Below, in pieces: positions 48,713 to 61,013 of a stretch of 64,000 nt of DNA. The notes under the pieces were generated by a model that ran no database searches, was not told the DNA's origin, and saw only the letters and a list, made by a program, of their open reading frames with translations. The stretch lies in contig JAIOJX010000028.1 of assembly GCA_022376925.1 (NCBI GenBank), positions 67,731,001-67,795,000 of the forward strand, read 5' to 3'. The position numbers and the translations under genes are program-made. This stretch comes from Tragulus kanchil (lineage: Eukaryota > Chordata > Mammalia > Artiodactyla > Tragulidae). Position 1 is the first letter of the stretch. Each line of letters starts with the position of its first letter.

Positions 48713-49891
48713 GGAAAATATTTCAAACATATAACTAACTCAAAAGACCATGGGTTTCCGTTATATCACTCTAGTGACAGAATTGTTAAAAAACAATGTG
48801 CTGGAGAAGCTTACTTCTTGAGAAAATGTAGATTGACTGTCAGCAGTAACTAGACCTGAGGTTTTAGCCTTCAGTTAAGTAAGTTTTCTATATGAGGAAA
48901 ACCTTTTTGGATTCAATGTATTTCTGTTAAATAAGAGAAGTGAGGCCCCTTTAAGATTAACAGGGGCCCCTTCTGCTTTATTAGTGTAGATCCACAGCTT
49001 TTATAAGCAAGTGAAAGGGGTCTTGCACGGGACTTCCTATAGATTACACCAATCAAGCTAAAGGTCAAGCAATCATCCATGAGCGGGGAAACCACGGGAA
49101 CCAATCAGAAAATTTGACCATCAATTAACAATTTAGATCACGCCCTGTCTCTTCCTGTTGGCGCCATCTTAACTCCAAACTGCAAACATGTGCTTAAGCT
49201 TCTTTCACTCCCACGTCCCTTCCTGTAGGCGCCATCTTAGCTCCAAACTGAAACAATGTGCTTAAGCTTCCTTATGCTTGCAACGGTCCTCTTTCAATTC
49301 AGAGCCCCACATTTCTGTAGATACTATCTTTAATTCTGACTACATTATCATAAAGAGTTTTCATATTTTAAATAAATAACTGCACAAAAGACATTATTCA
49401 TATTAATGTGTCTTTTTCTTTACTGAAGAATTTAGATTTCTCTAAATTTTAGTTACTCTAATCAGTAAAAGAAAACCAAAAAAAAAAAAAAAAGTCTAAA
49501 CCAGACTAGCCTGGCCTCTACAGTGCTCACGTGATTATAAGTGATAATGCTAAGAGATCCTTCCAGACTGGTATCAAGTAAATTCCCTTAAACCTTTTTT
49601 GCAATGAATGATTTATTTAAAATACAAAAGAATATATGGAATGTACAGTTTAGTTTTAAATACATAGTGGTAGTTCTCAAAAGGAAGGGAATTAACATTT
49701 TTAAAGTACTGATGACTTGGGGCTCTTCCAGTTGCTCGACATACATCTTTTTAAATCCTTTCTTTAATTCCAGGATATATTTCACCTCTTAGACAATGAG
49801 GCTTAGAGAACTTAAGTAAGCTGTTCAATGTACATAGCTATTTCATGCTGGGAAAATATTTCAAACATATAACTAACTCAAAAGACCATGG

Positions 49892-50197
49892 GTTTCCGTT
49901 ATATCACTCTAGTGACAGAATTGTTAAAAATCAATGTGCTGGAGAAGCTTACTTCTTGAGAAAATGTAGATTGACTGTCAGCAGTAACTAGACCTGAGGT
50001 TTTAGCCTTCAGTTAAGTAAGTTTTCTATATGAGGAAAACCTTTTTGGATTCAATGTATTTCTGTTAAATAAGAGAAGTGAGGCCCCTTTAAGATTAACA
50101 GGGGTTCAAACAACCTGTTAGGTCAGAAACTATGAAGAGTCTGATGACTTGCCAGCTTATGCACAGACACACGTGCGCGCACACACACCCACACCCA

Positions 50198-50264
<67 letters not shown>

Positions 50265-51331
50265 CACCCGCCACCGCCACCGCCACCACCAGCAACACAG
50301 AACAAAAGTTCTCCGGGTTAAAGAGATAATATATACGTATATATTTGCTTATTTAACCAAAAGCAGCCACCAGAGCAATAACTTGCTTCAGCTGTTTCTG
50401 TTTGCTTTACCACAGGTGAGATGATGTGCCTGATATGTATTTCCATTTGCAGTGGGTTGCACTGCAGGAGAAGAAATCCCAGTCTACAGGGACTCTGAGC
50501 TTTTATGAGGGCTGTTGGTGATGTTCTTATCTTCTCTTCTGGAGAGAGATTGCTCATTTCCCTGGAATACAAGAAAATCTCCTCTGGGGTAGCAAAGAAA
50601 GGCATTACAAGATTTTTTGCCCTGAAATGTAAGCAAAACGCCAGGGAGGAAATGTCCCGGAATGTCTCTAAATCTCTCTGGAGAAAATCATCTTCAGTCT
50701 CCATGTTTAACCATGCACATTTTTAAGAGGCCTAGAATTTATGAGAATTCAAGAAATTCTGGGCAACTTTCTTAGTCCTATAAAAGCAATGAGTGAAACA
50801 ACAACTTAAATGCAAATGATCTATTTGAAAGTGTGATGTGAGCAGCAGGAATGAGACTCAGGGAATGACACAGAAAGAGGGGGAGCCAATGAAAGGCTAC
50901 ACTCTGAAATGCTGCCTTGTGGCCTTTTGGAAAATATTCCACTTTCTTCTACTGGTGACGGACTTGTCTTCTCTTTGTGGTTCATATGAAATGGTAGTGA
51001 GTATGGTACTGTACTGTGGCACATTGGTTCCGTTATATCACTCTAGTGACAGAATTGTTAAAAATCAATGTGCTGGAGAAGCTTACTTCTTGAGAAAATG
51101 TAGATTGACTGTCAGCAGTAACTAGACCTGAGGTTTTAGCCTTCAGTTAAGTAAGTTTTCTATATGAGGAAAACCTTTTTGGATTCAATGTATTTCTGTT
51201 AAATAAGAGAAGTGAGGCCCCTTTAAGATTAACAGGGGTTCAAACAACCTGTTAGGTCAGAAACTATGAAGAGTCTGATGACTTGCCAGCTTATGCACAG
51301 ACACACGTGCGCGCACACACACCCACACCCA

Positions 51332-51392
<61 letters not shown>

Positions 51393-52164
51393 ACACCACC
51401 CGCCACCGCCACCGCCACCACCAGCAACACAGAACAAAAGTTCTCCGGGTTAAAGAGATAATATATACGTATATATTTGCTTATTTAACCAAAAGCAGCC
51501 ACCAGAGCAATAACTTGCTTCAGCTGTTTCTGTTTGCTTTACCACAGGTGAGATGATGTGCCTGATATGTATTTCCATTTGCAGTGGGTTGCACTGCAGG
51601 AGAAGAAATCCCAGTCTACAGGGACTCTGAGCTTTTATGAGGGCTGTTGGTGATGTTCTTATCTTCTCTTCTGGAGAGAGATTGCTCATTTCCCTGGAAT
51701 ACAAGAAAATCTCCTCTGGGGTAGCAAAGAAAGGCATTACAAGATTTTTTGCCCTGAAATGTAAGCAAAAACGCCAGGGAGGAAATGTCCCGGAATGTCT
51801 CTAAATCTCTCTGGAGAAAATCATCTTCAGTCTCCATGTTTAACCATGCACATTTTTAAGAGGCCTAGAATTTATGAGAATTCAAGAAATTCTGGGCAAC
51901 TTTCTTAGTCCTATAAAAGCAATGAGTGAAACAACAACTTAAATGCAAATGATCTATTTGAAAGTGTGATGTGAGCAGCAGGAATGAGACTCAGGGAATG
52001 ACACAGAAAGAGGGGGAGCCAATGAAAGGCTACACTCTGAAATGCTGCCTTGTGGCCTTTTGGAAAATATTCCACTTTCTTCTACTGGTGACGGACTTGT
52101 CTTCTCTTTGTGGTTCATATGAAATGGTAGTGAGTATGGTACTGTACTGTGTCACATTGGTTCA
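49892..52164. repeat. Direct duplication 16 (offset 1,134 bp)
   Basis: Copy A is 49892-51030 and copy B 51026-52164, joined through ggttc. Its start repeats the tail of the previous duplication, giving three copies (48753-48966, 49892-50104, 51028-51239). The (CA)n array differs in length between copies, and actgtggcacattgg becomes actgtgtcacattgg. Confidence 0.93.
50169..50264. repeat. (CA)n microsatellite
   Basis: A compound array with CACCCA interruptions followed by an uninterrupted CA run, then CCGCCACCGCCACC-type trinucleotide repeats to about 50290. The duplicate array at 51307-51391 is shorter. Frames here (poly Thr-His, Val-Cys) are microsatellite translations. Confidence 0.95.
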
Positions 52165-54165
52165 CATCTTTTGTTGCCTCAGTCCTTTTTTTTCTTCACT
52201 GTCACCTCCTGTGTTTGCTCACATGTCTCCAAATAAAGCATTTTCCCCTTAGCTTTGCTGCAGGCTCTGTTTTCTAGAGGAGTTTAGGCTGAGAGGAGAG
52301 AGGAGGTGCTTTGTGGTTTAAGAAGATACATTTTCACAGGTATCATCTTAAATGTATCATTTTAAATTTGAGATTTTTAAAAAATCAAAGTTTATATTTT
52401 GAACATGAATGAACTATTGTTTTAAAGTGTTTACGTAGAAAGACAGTGATCTCCTGCTCTACTGCATTTTCAGTTCTGAATATTCAGTCCTCAGAGGTAG
52501 TATCTTCCAATGCTTTATCAATAACATTTATTATTTACCTAAATATCTCTTTCATATGTGTATGCAGTTTTAGAAAACACTAATTGTAGGCAATGTTTAG
52601 TTACTAATATGATATTGAGGGGTTAAAGCTTTTATGGTCTCATGCTTATCCCTTCTACTTGTCCCATCATATCGTTGTCCTTCACTTGATTAATAATTGG
52701 CTATTCTGGCAAGACTCATCAAGAAAAAGAGGGAGAAGAACCAGATCAACAAAATCAAAAACGAAAAAGGAGAGATTACAACAGATAATGCAGAAATCCA
52801 AAGGATTCTAAGAGACTATTATGAGCAACTCTACGGCAACAAACTGGACAACCTGGAAGAAATGGACAGTTTCTTGGGGAAGATCAATCTCCCAAGACTG
52901 AGCCAGGTAGAAACAGAAACTTTGAACAACCAAATCACAAGCTCAGAAATCGAATCTGTGATTAAAAATCTACCCAAAAATAAAAGCCCAGGGCCAGAAG
53001 GCTTCATGCACATTTTAAGAGGCCTAGAATTTATGAGAATTCAAGAAATTCTGGGCAACTTTCTTAGTCCTATAAAAGCAATGAGTGAAACAACAACTTA
53101 AATGCAAATGATCTATTTGAAAGTGTGATGTGAGCAGCAGGAATGAGACTCAGGGAATGACACAGAAAGAGGGGGAGCCAATGAAAGGCTACACTCTGAA
53201 ATGCTGCCTTGTGGCCTTTTGGAAAATATTCCACTTTCTTCTACTGGTGACGGACTTGTCTTCTCTTTGTGGTTCATATGAAATGGTAGTGAGTATGGTA
53301 CTGTACTGTGTCACATTGGTTCACATCTTTTGTTGCCTCAGTCCTTTTTTTTCTTCACTGTCACCTCCTGTGTTTGCTCACATGTCTCCAAATAAAGCAT
53401 TTTCCCCTTAGCTTTGCTGCAGGCTCTGTTTTCTAGAGGAGTTTAGGCTGAGGGGAGAGAGGAGGTGCTTTGTGGTTTAAGAAGATACATTTTCACAGGT
53501 ATCATCTTAAATGTATCATTTTAAATTTGAGATTTTTAAAAAATCAAAGTTTATATTTTGAACATGAATGAACTATTGTTTTAAAGTGTTTACGTAGAAA
53601 GACAGTGATCTCCTGCTCTACTGCATTTTCAGTTCTGAATATTCAGTCCTCAGAGGTAGTATCTTCCAATGCTTTATCAATAACATTTATTATTTACCTA
53701 AATATCTCTTTCATATGTGTATGCAGTTTTAGAAAACACTAATTGTAGGCAATGTTTAGTTACTAATATGATATTGAGGGGTTAAAGCTTTTATGGTCTC
53801 ATGCTTATCCCTTCTACTTGTCCCATCATATCGTTGTCCTTCACTTGATTAATAATTGGCTATTCTGGCAAGACTCATCAAGAAAAAGAGGGAGAAGAAC
53901 CAGATCAACAAAATCAAAAACGAAAAAGGAGAGATTACAACAGATAATGCAGAAATCCAAAGGATTCTAAGAGACTATTATGAGCAACTCTACGGCAACA
54001 AACTGGACAACCTGGAAGAAATGGACAGTTTCTTGGGGAAGATCAATCTCCCAAGACTGAGCCAGGTAGAAACAGAAACTTTGAACAACCAAATCACAAG
54101 CTCAGAAATCGAATCTGTGATTAAAAATCTACCCAAAAATAAAAGCCCAGGGCCAGATGGCTTCA
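51845..54165. repeat. Direct duplication 17 (offset 1,160 bp)
   Basis: Copy A is 51845-53004 and copy B 53005-54165, joined through ttca. It overlaps the previous event, so one stretch appears three times (50711-51030, 51845-52164, 53005-53324). The junction breaks the L1 reading frame and fuses it to unrelated flank, producing the false 134-residue frame 52697-53101. Confidence 0.93.
52706..53004 (+). mobile_element. L1 5' portion, artefactual extra copy
   Basis: Identical in content to the first 300 bp of the L1 at 53865, preceded by the same aataattggctatt target sequence (52692-52705). It stops abruptly at the duplication junction rather than at a poly(A) tail. Confidence 0.9.
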
Positions 54166-56907
54166 CAGCCGAATTCTACCAAACACTTAAAGAAGAGCTA
54201 ATGCCTGTCCTTCTAAAACTCTTTCAAAAAATTGTACAGGAAGGAAAACTTCCAAACACATTCTACGAGGCCACCATCACCCTGATATCCAACCCAGGCA
54301 AAGACAACACATAAAAGGAAAATTACAGACCAATTTCTCTGATGAACTTAGATGCCAAGATCCTCAACAAAATCCTAGCAAACAGAATTCAACGACACAT
54401 CAAAAAACTCATACATCATGATCAAGTCGAGTTCATCCCAGGCATGCAAGGATTCTTCAATATGCACAAATCAATCAATGTGATACACCATATCAACAAA
54501 TTGAGAGACGAAAATCACATGATCATCTCAATAGATGCAGAAAAAGCCCTCGACAAAGTACAACACCCATTCATGATAAAAACTCTTCAGAAAATGTGCA
54601 TAGAAGGAACCTATCTCAACATAGTGAAAGCCATATATGAGAAGCCCACAGCGAACATTGTCCTCAACGGTGAAAAACTGAAAGCATTCCCTCTAAGATC
54701 AGGAACAAGACAGGGCTGTGCACTTTCACCACTACTATTCAACATAGTCCTGGAAGTTCTAGCAACAGCAATAAGAGAAGAGAAAGAAAGAAAAGGAATC
54801 CAGATTGGAAAGGAAGAAGTCAAGCTCTCTCTTTTTGCAGATGACATGATATTATACATAGAAAATCCCAAAGACTCTATTACAAAGCTACTAGAGCTAA
54901 TCAACGAATTCAGCAAAGTCGCAGGATACAAAGTCAACACACAGAAATCACTGGCATTCCTATACACAAACAATGAAAAATCAGAAAATGAAATCAAAGA
55001 GGCAGTTCCCTTCACCATTGCAACCAAAAGAATTAAATATCTAGGAATAAATCTACCCAAAGACACAAAAGAATTGTACACAGAAAATTACAAGACACTC
55101 ATGAAAGAAATTAAAGAAGACTTAAACAGATGGAGAGATATTCCATGTTCCTGGGTCGGAAGAATCAATATTGTGAAAATGACCATACTTCCAAATATCA
55201 TCTACAGATTCAATGCAATACCTATTCAACTACCACTGACATTTTTCACAGAACTAGACCAAAGAATAACACAGTTCATATGGAAACACAAAAGACCTCG
55301 AATAGCCAAAGCAATCCCAAGAAAGAAAAATGGAGCTGGAAGGATCAGCCTCCCTAACTTCAGGCTCTACTACAAAGCAACAGTCATCAAGACAGTATGG
55401 TACTGGCACAAAAACAGAACTATATACCAATGGAACAAGATCGAGAACCCAGAGATAAACCCACGCACCTATGGGTACCTTATTTTTGATAAAGGAGGCA
55501 AAACTATAAAATGGGACAAAGACAGCCTCTTCAACAAGTGGTGCTGGGAGAATTGGAGAGCTACATGCAAAAAAATGAAGGTGGAACATTCTCTGACACC
55601 ATACACTAAGATCAACTCAAAATGGATTAAAGACCTAAATGTAAGACCAGAAACCATCAAACTCTTAGAGCAGAATATAGGCAAAACCCTCAAGGACATC
55701 AATCAAAGCAAGATCTTCTCTGACCCACCTACTAAAATAGCAGAACTGAAAAGAAAAATGAACATGTGGGACCTAATGAAACTTAAAAGCTTTTGTACAG
55801 CAAAAGAAATGACACAAAAGCTGAACAGACAGCCCACAGAGTGGGAGAAGATCATAGCAAATGAAACAACAGTCAAAGAATTAATCTCCAAAATCTACAA
55901 GCAACTCAGACAACTCAGCACAGGGAAAATGAACAACCCAATCAAAAAATGGGAAGAAGATCTAAAGAGACGCCTCTCCAAAGAGGACATACAGATGGCC
56001 CAAAAGCACATGAAACGATGCTCAACCTCACTTATTATTAGAGAAATGCCAATTAAAACTACAATGAGATATCACCTCACACCCGTCAGAATGGCCATCT
56101 TCAAAAAATCTGCAGACAATAAATGCTGGAGAGGGTGCGGAGAAAAGGGAACCCTCTTGCATTGCTGGTGGGAATGTAAATTGATACAGCCTCTATGGAA
56201 GACAGTATGGAGATTCCTTAAAAAACTAAAAATAGAAGCACCCTATGATCCAGCAATCCCACTCTTGGGCTTATATCCTGATAAAATCAAAACTGAAAGA
56301 AGCACCTGTACTCCAATGTTCATTGCAGCTGTCTATACAATAGCCAAAACATGGAAGCAACCTAGATGTCCATCGATGAATGAATGGTTCCAGAAGCTCT
56401 GGTACATATATACAATGGAATACTACTCAGCTGTCAAAAGAAATGCAGAAGACTCAGTCCTAATGAGGTGGCTGGCTCTAGAACTTATCATAGAAAGTGA
56501 AGTAGTCAAAAAGAGAAAGACAAATACAGTATACTAACACACATATATGGAATCTAGTAGGACGGTCTTGATATCACACGCAGGGAACTCATGGAAAAAC
56601 AGACAGAGCATAGACATAGTGACATCGTGGCGAAGAAATAGGGAGGGGGAAGCATGGAGGAAAGTAACAAGGAAACCTATAGTGTTATGTGTGGAAAAGA
56701 TAGCTAGTGTCATAGTGCTAAGGGAATAGGAGTGCTTACAATGGCTTGGGGCGAAGGTCTGGAGGGGTGGGATGGGGGGATCGGGGCGGGGGGGGACCAT
56801 GGATATGCATATGACTGATCTGGGAACATACATGTCTGTGAACAACAAAACTCTGTAAAACCTTTAAAATAAAGAATAAAATAATAAAAAAAAAATAATT
56901 GGCTATT
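53851..56907 (+). mobile_element. 5'-truncated L1 with 14-bp target duplication
   Basis: The L1 body is 53865-56893. It lies between perfect copies of aataattggctatt (53851-53864, 56894-56907), the hallmark of target-primed insertion. It lacks the 5' UTR, ORF1 and the endonuclease part of ORF2. It carries the rest of ORF2, a 3' UTR of about 340 bp with a G-rich tract (56760-56796), AATAAA near 56869 and a short A-rich tail. Few disabling changes suggest a fairly young insertion. Confidence 0.93.
53865..56537 (+). pseudogene. L1 ORF2 (reverse transcriptase) remnant
   Basis: Encodes about 890 codons of L1 ORF2p, from just before the reverse transcriptase to near the C-terminus; the native protein is about 1,275 residues. 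Visible motifs: [36 protein letters not shown] (from 54702), the catalytic FADD at 54834-54845, and the C-terminal cysteine-rich CWRGC...HCWWEC (56124-56177). One in-frame TAA at 54312-54314 splits it, so the downstream 731-residue frame starts at an internal Met. Near 56501-56506 the frame appears shifted by one base, replacing the usual last residues. Without promoter, ORF1 or endonuclease it cannot mobilise. Either lesion could be a sequencing error. Confidence 0.9.
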
Positions 56908-58169
56908 TTTCTGTTTGCTCAGTTCTACATACACCCATGATCAATTTTTTCCCAGGATTTTCCAGTCTAATCTAATAAATACCAATGATAATATTTCCAA
57001 ACACTCCAACTTATTAAACAATCTGTTTGATTTCATTAAAATGCTAAGAAGCAATCAGACACTAAAGGAAAATGAACAACCCAATCAAAAATGGGAAGAA
57101 GATCTAAAGAGACGCTCCAAAGAGGACATACAGATGGCCCAAAAGCACATGAAACGATGCTCAACCTCACTTATTATTAGAGAAATGCCAATTAAAACTA
57201 CAATGAGATATCACCTCACACCCGTCAGAATGGCCATCTTCAAAAAATCTGCAGACAATAAATGCTGGAGAGGGTGCGGAGAAAAGGGAACCCTCTTGCA
57301 TTGCTGGTGGGAATGTAAATTGATACAGCCTCTATGGAAGACAGTATGGAGATTCCTTAAAAAACTAAAAATAGAAGCACCCTATGATCCAGCAATCCCA
57401 CTCTTGGGCTTATATCCTGATAAAATCAAAACTGAAAGAAGCACCTGTACTCCAATGTTCATTGCAGCTGTCTATACAATAGCCAAAACATGGAAGCAAC
57501 CTAGATGTCCATCGATGAATGAATGGTTCCAGAAGCTCTGGTACATATATACAATGGAATACTACTCAGCTGTCAAAAGAAATGCAGAAGACTCAGTCCT
57601 AATGAGGTGGCTGGCTCTAGAACTTATCATAGAAAGTGAAGTAGTCAAAAAGAGAAAGACAAATACAGTATACTAACACACATATATGGAATCTAGTAGG
57701 ACGGTCTTGATATCACACGCAGGGAACTCATGGAAAAACAGACAGAGCATAGACATAGTGACATCGTGGCGAAGAAATAGGGAGGGGGAAGCATGGAGGA
57801 AGTAACAAGGAAACCTATAGTGTTATGTGTGGAAAAGATAGCTAGTGTCATAGTGCTAAGGGAAGTGCTTACAATGGCTTGGGGCGAAGGTCTGGAGGGG
57901 TGGGATGGGGGGATCTGGACAAATGGGGACCATGGATATGCATATGACTGATCTGGGAACATACATGTCTGTGAACTATAAAACTCTGTAAAACCTTTAA
58001 AATAAAGAATAAAATAATAAAAAAAAAATAATTGGCTATTTTTCTGTTTGCTCAGTTCTACATACACCCATGATCAATTTTTTCCCAGGATTTTCCAGTC
58101 TAATCTAATAAATACCAATGATAATATTTCCAAACACTCCAACTTATTAAACAATCTGTTTGATTTCAT
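55924..58169. repeat. Direct duplication 18 (offset 1,143 bp)
   Basis: Copy A is 55924-57037 and copy B 57067-58169, with a 29-base filler (57038-57066). The filler keeps only a loose likeness to the true flank (gctaagaag versus cttagaag). Differences are richer here: a 3-base loss (gacgcctctcc versus gacgctcc), a shorter A run, gggaataggagtgc versus gggaagtgc, and the G-rich tract at 56780-56796 versus 57913-57930. Confidence 0.92.
57067..58026 (+). mobile_element. L1 3' portion, artefactual extra copy
   Basis: Repeats the L1 C-terminal coding part, 3' UTR and A-rich tail, followed by a third target sequence at 58027-58040. The 253-residue frame 56915-57676 fuses flanking sequence and filler to L1 codons across the junction, so it is chimeric and not a gene. 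Confidence 0.9.
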
Positions 58170-60298
58170 TTTCTTAGAAGTCTCCTCTCTTAAACCTCTA
58201 CCCGTCTGCTCTGATCTGGAAGAATTACTGTCTAGAACTAATGCTCAAATATCATCCTACTCTTTTTCCTAGTTTCTCTCCTCTGCTAGATATCTTATTT
58301 CTTGAATCTTATTTCTTCATATTCTTGGTTTACTCCTTCATTTGGTCAGAGAACATTCTCTAAATTTCTAAGAAAGGAGGTAAATCTTGGAAACTTTTTG
58401 AATGAGGCTGTTTCATGGATTTTATCTAGGCTTAAGATTGGAGACAAAGATTGCTTGCATTTGGCTCAAATTATTTTTGCTTTGAGTTATACTAAACCAG
58501 TCAACAAAATTGCAAAAAATACATGAGATGAGATATAAAAGAGGGACTGTTTATGGCCTAAATTGGGCTCAAAGTTCAATGGCCAATCCTGCCTGCATAT
58601 CAAGATCATAAATACTATAAACTGGATGTTTGCTGCTTTTCTGTTCCATTGGAGTGGGAGGGGGAGCAATGTCAGAATTCAAGGGTTTGCCTAATGCTTT
58701 TCTGTTTTATTACTGGGACATTTGGCCATGGTTAAATTTTCTCAGTATGCTTGATTGATGCTTTGGCTAGATGGACTATTTTAGATTGAAGACCATTTTT
58801 CCTCCCAATGTTGGATCCTTGGCCTCATTGCCATTTAGCATCCAACATTGCTTTTAAATAATCCAGTGCCATTCTTACTTGTTATCAGTTTTATTGTGTC
58901 ATTTTCTTTTTTTCTTTCTTAAAATATTATAATTTTCTCTATAACCATTAAGTTATATCACTTGTGACCCTTCTTCAGCCCCTTCTCTATCTCCACTACT
59001 ACATTGGCTGCAGTTGCAAGAGTAGAGACGAATGGAGCTTTCTGCTTAGGTGGATATTTATTATCTTCTCTTGAACCCAGTTTCATACTTCACCAAGGTG
59101 ACTCCTGAGTTTCCCTCTCTTGCACTGTTTCATGTCACCAGGACTGCAAATTCCAAGGCAGATCTATGTTCTAACTGTTCTACATACACCCATGATCAAT
59201 TTTTTCCCAGGATTTTCCAGTCTAATCTAATAAATACCAATGATAATATTTCCAAACACTCCAACTTATTAAACAATCTGTTTGATTTCATTTTCTTAGA
59301 AGTCTCCTCTCTTAAACCTCTACCCGTCTGCTCTGATCTGGAAGAATTACTGTCTAGAACTAATGCTCAAATATCATCCTACTCTTTTCCTAGTTTCTCT
59401 CCTCTGCTAGATATCTTATTTCTTGAATCTTATTTCTTCATATTCTTGGTTTACTCCTTCATTTGGTCAGAGAACATTCTCTAAATTTCTAAGAAAGGAG
59501 GTAAATCTTGGAAACTTTTTGAATGAGGCTGTTTCATGGATTTTATCTAGGCTTAAGATTGGAGACAAAGATTGCTTGCATTTGGCTCAAATTATTTTTG
59601 CTTTGAGTTATACTAAACCAGTCAACAAAATTGCAAAAAATACATGAGATGAGATATAAAAGAGGGACTGTTTATGGCCTAAATTGGGCTCAAAGTTCAA
59701 TGGCCAATCCTGCCTGCATATCAAGATCATAAATACTATAAACTGGATGTTTGCTGCTTTTCTGTTCCATTGGAGTGGGAAGGGGGAGCAATGTCAGAAT
59801 TCAAGGGTTTGCCTAATGCTTTTCTGTTTTATTACTGGGACATTTGGCCATGGTTAAATTTTCTCAGTATGCTTGATTGATGCTTTGGCTAGATGGACTA
59901 TTTTAGATTGAAGACCATTTTTCCTCCCAATGTTGGATCCTTGGCCTCATTGCCATTTAGCATCCAACATTGCTTTTAAATAATCCAGTGCCATTCTTAC
60001 TTGTTATCAGTTTTATTGTGTCATTTTCTTTTTTTCTTTCTTAAAATATTATAATTTTCTCTATAACCATTAAGTTATATCACTTGTGACCCTTCTTCAG
60101 CCCCTTCTCTATCTCCACTACTACATTGGCTGCAGTTGCAAGAGTAGAGACGAATGGAGCTTTCTGCTTAGGTGGATATTTATTATCTTCTCTTGAACCC
60201 AGTTTCATACTTCACCAAGGTGACTCCTGAGTTTCCCTCTCTTGCACTGTTTCATGTCACCAGGACTGCAAATTCCAAGGCAGATCTATGTTCTAACT
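58055..60298. repeat. Direct duplication 19 (offset 1,122 bp)
   Basis: Copy A is 58055-59176 and copy B 59177-60298. Its start was already doubled, giving three copies (56922-57037, 58055-58169, 59177-59291). Differences are homopolymeric (ctctttttcc versus ctcttttcc, gtgggaggggg versus gtgggaaggggg). Frames of 74 and 144 residues recur and lack domains. Confidence 0.93.
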
Positions 60299-60708
60299 GA
60301 TTGAAAGAACATACCTGCCATGCTTGATAATGGAATCCAGAGATGACTCAAAGGAAAGAGTTTAGGAAATATAATGAGTTATAAATAAATGGATTGAGTC
60401 TGTTTAAAGCAAACCTAATGCCAAGTGAAAATGTGAATTATGGTTAAAGAACTGAACACAAATTTATAAACATTGAAAATGTGGAAATAATAAACAAAAT
60501 TGAATAGGTTGTGTGAAGGAAGTTTGGAATTCCAATCTGCCACATTTTGTATTAGTAGATAATAAGTGGATAATGTCTCAGTCTAATAAGTAGAGAAATA
60601 ATGGTTTGAGTACAACAGTTATCCATTGTTATAATTAAAATCTGATAATCTCATTTAAAAGGGAAGATATCAAATTGTTAGTGTCTGTTACATCCCCCAC
60701 TTTTAAGG
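60299..60708. other. Unique DNA, nothing recognised
   Basis: AT-rich single-copy sequence. Confidence 0.5.
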
Positions 60709-61013
60709 AAAGTGAAATTACTCAGTCATATCCAACTCTTTGCGACCCATGGACGAGCCATGGAATTCATCAGGCAAGAATGCTGGAGTGGATAGCCTTT
60801 CCCTTCTCTAGGGGATCTTCTCAACCCAGGGATCAGGCTCAGGTCTCCCACATTGCAGACGGTTTCTTTACCATCTGAGCCACCAGAGAAACCCAAGAAT
60901 ACTGGAGTGGGTAGCCTATCCCTTCTCCAGGGGGCCTTCCGGTCTCAGGAATCAAACCGGGTTCACTTGCATTGCAGGTGGATTCTTTACCATCTGAGCC
61001 ACAAAGGAAAGCC
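60709..61013 (-). mobile_element. Bov-A2 SINE (dimeric), antisense
   Basis: Two Bov-A units in tandem: the first ends atctgagccaccagagaaac (about 60890), the second repeats aatactggagtgggtagcct and ends atctgagccacaaaggaaag. The dimer defines Bov-A2, a family of pecoran ruminants. Confidence 0.9.

Larger units (their letters stand above)
47832..50104. repeat. Direct duplication 15 (offset 1,139 bp)
   Basis: Copy A is 47832-48966 and copy B 48971-50104, separated by cccc. The junction cuts the solo LTR, so the second LTR copy lacks U5 and one target-site repeat. That pattern cannot arise by retroviral integration. An A run differs by about two bases. Confidence 0.93.

Noticed and set aside
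50132..51556. His/Thr-rich and Cys/Val-rich frames
   Set aside because: Translations of the (CA)n/(TG)n microsatellite.
55254..55589. Minus-strand frames within the L1 (for example 111 and 156 residues)
   Set aside because: Antisense shadows of ORF2; no transcription signal or domain.
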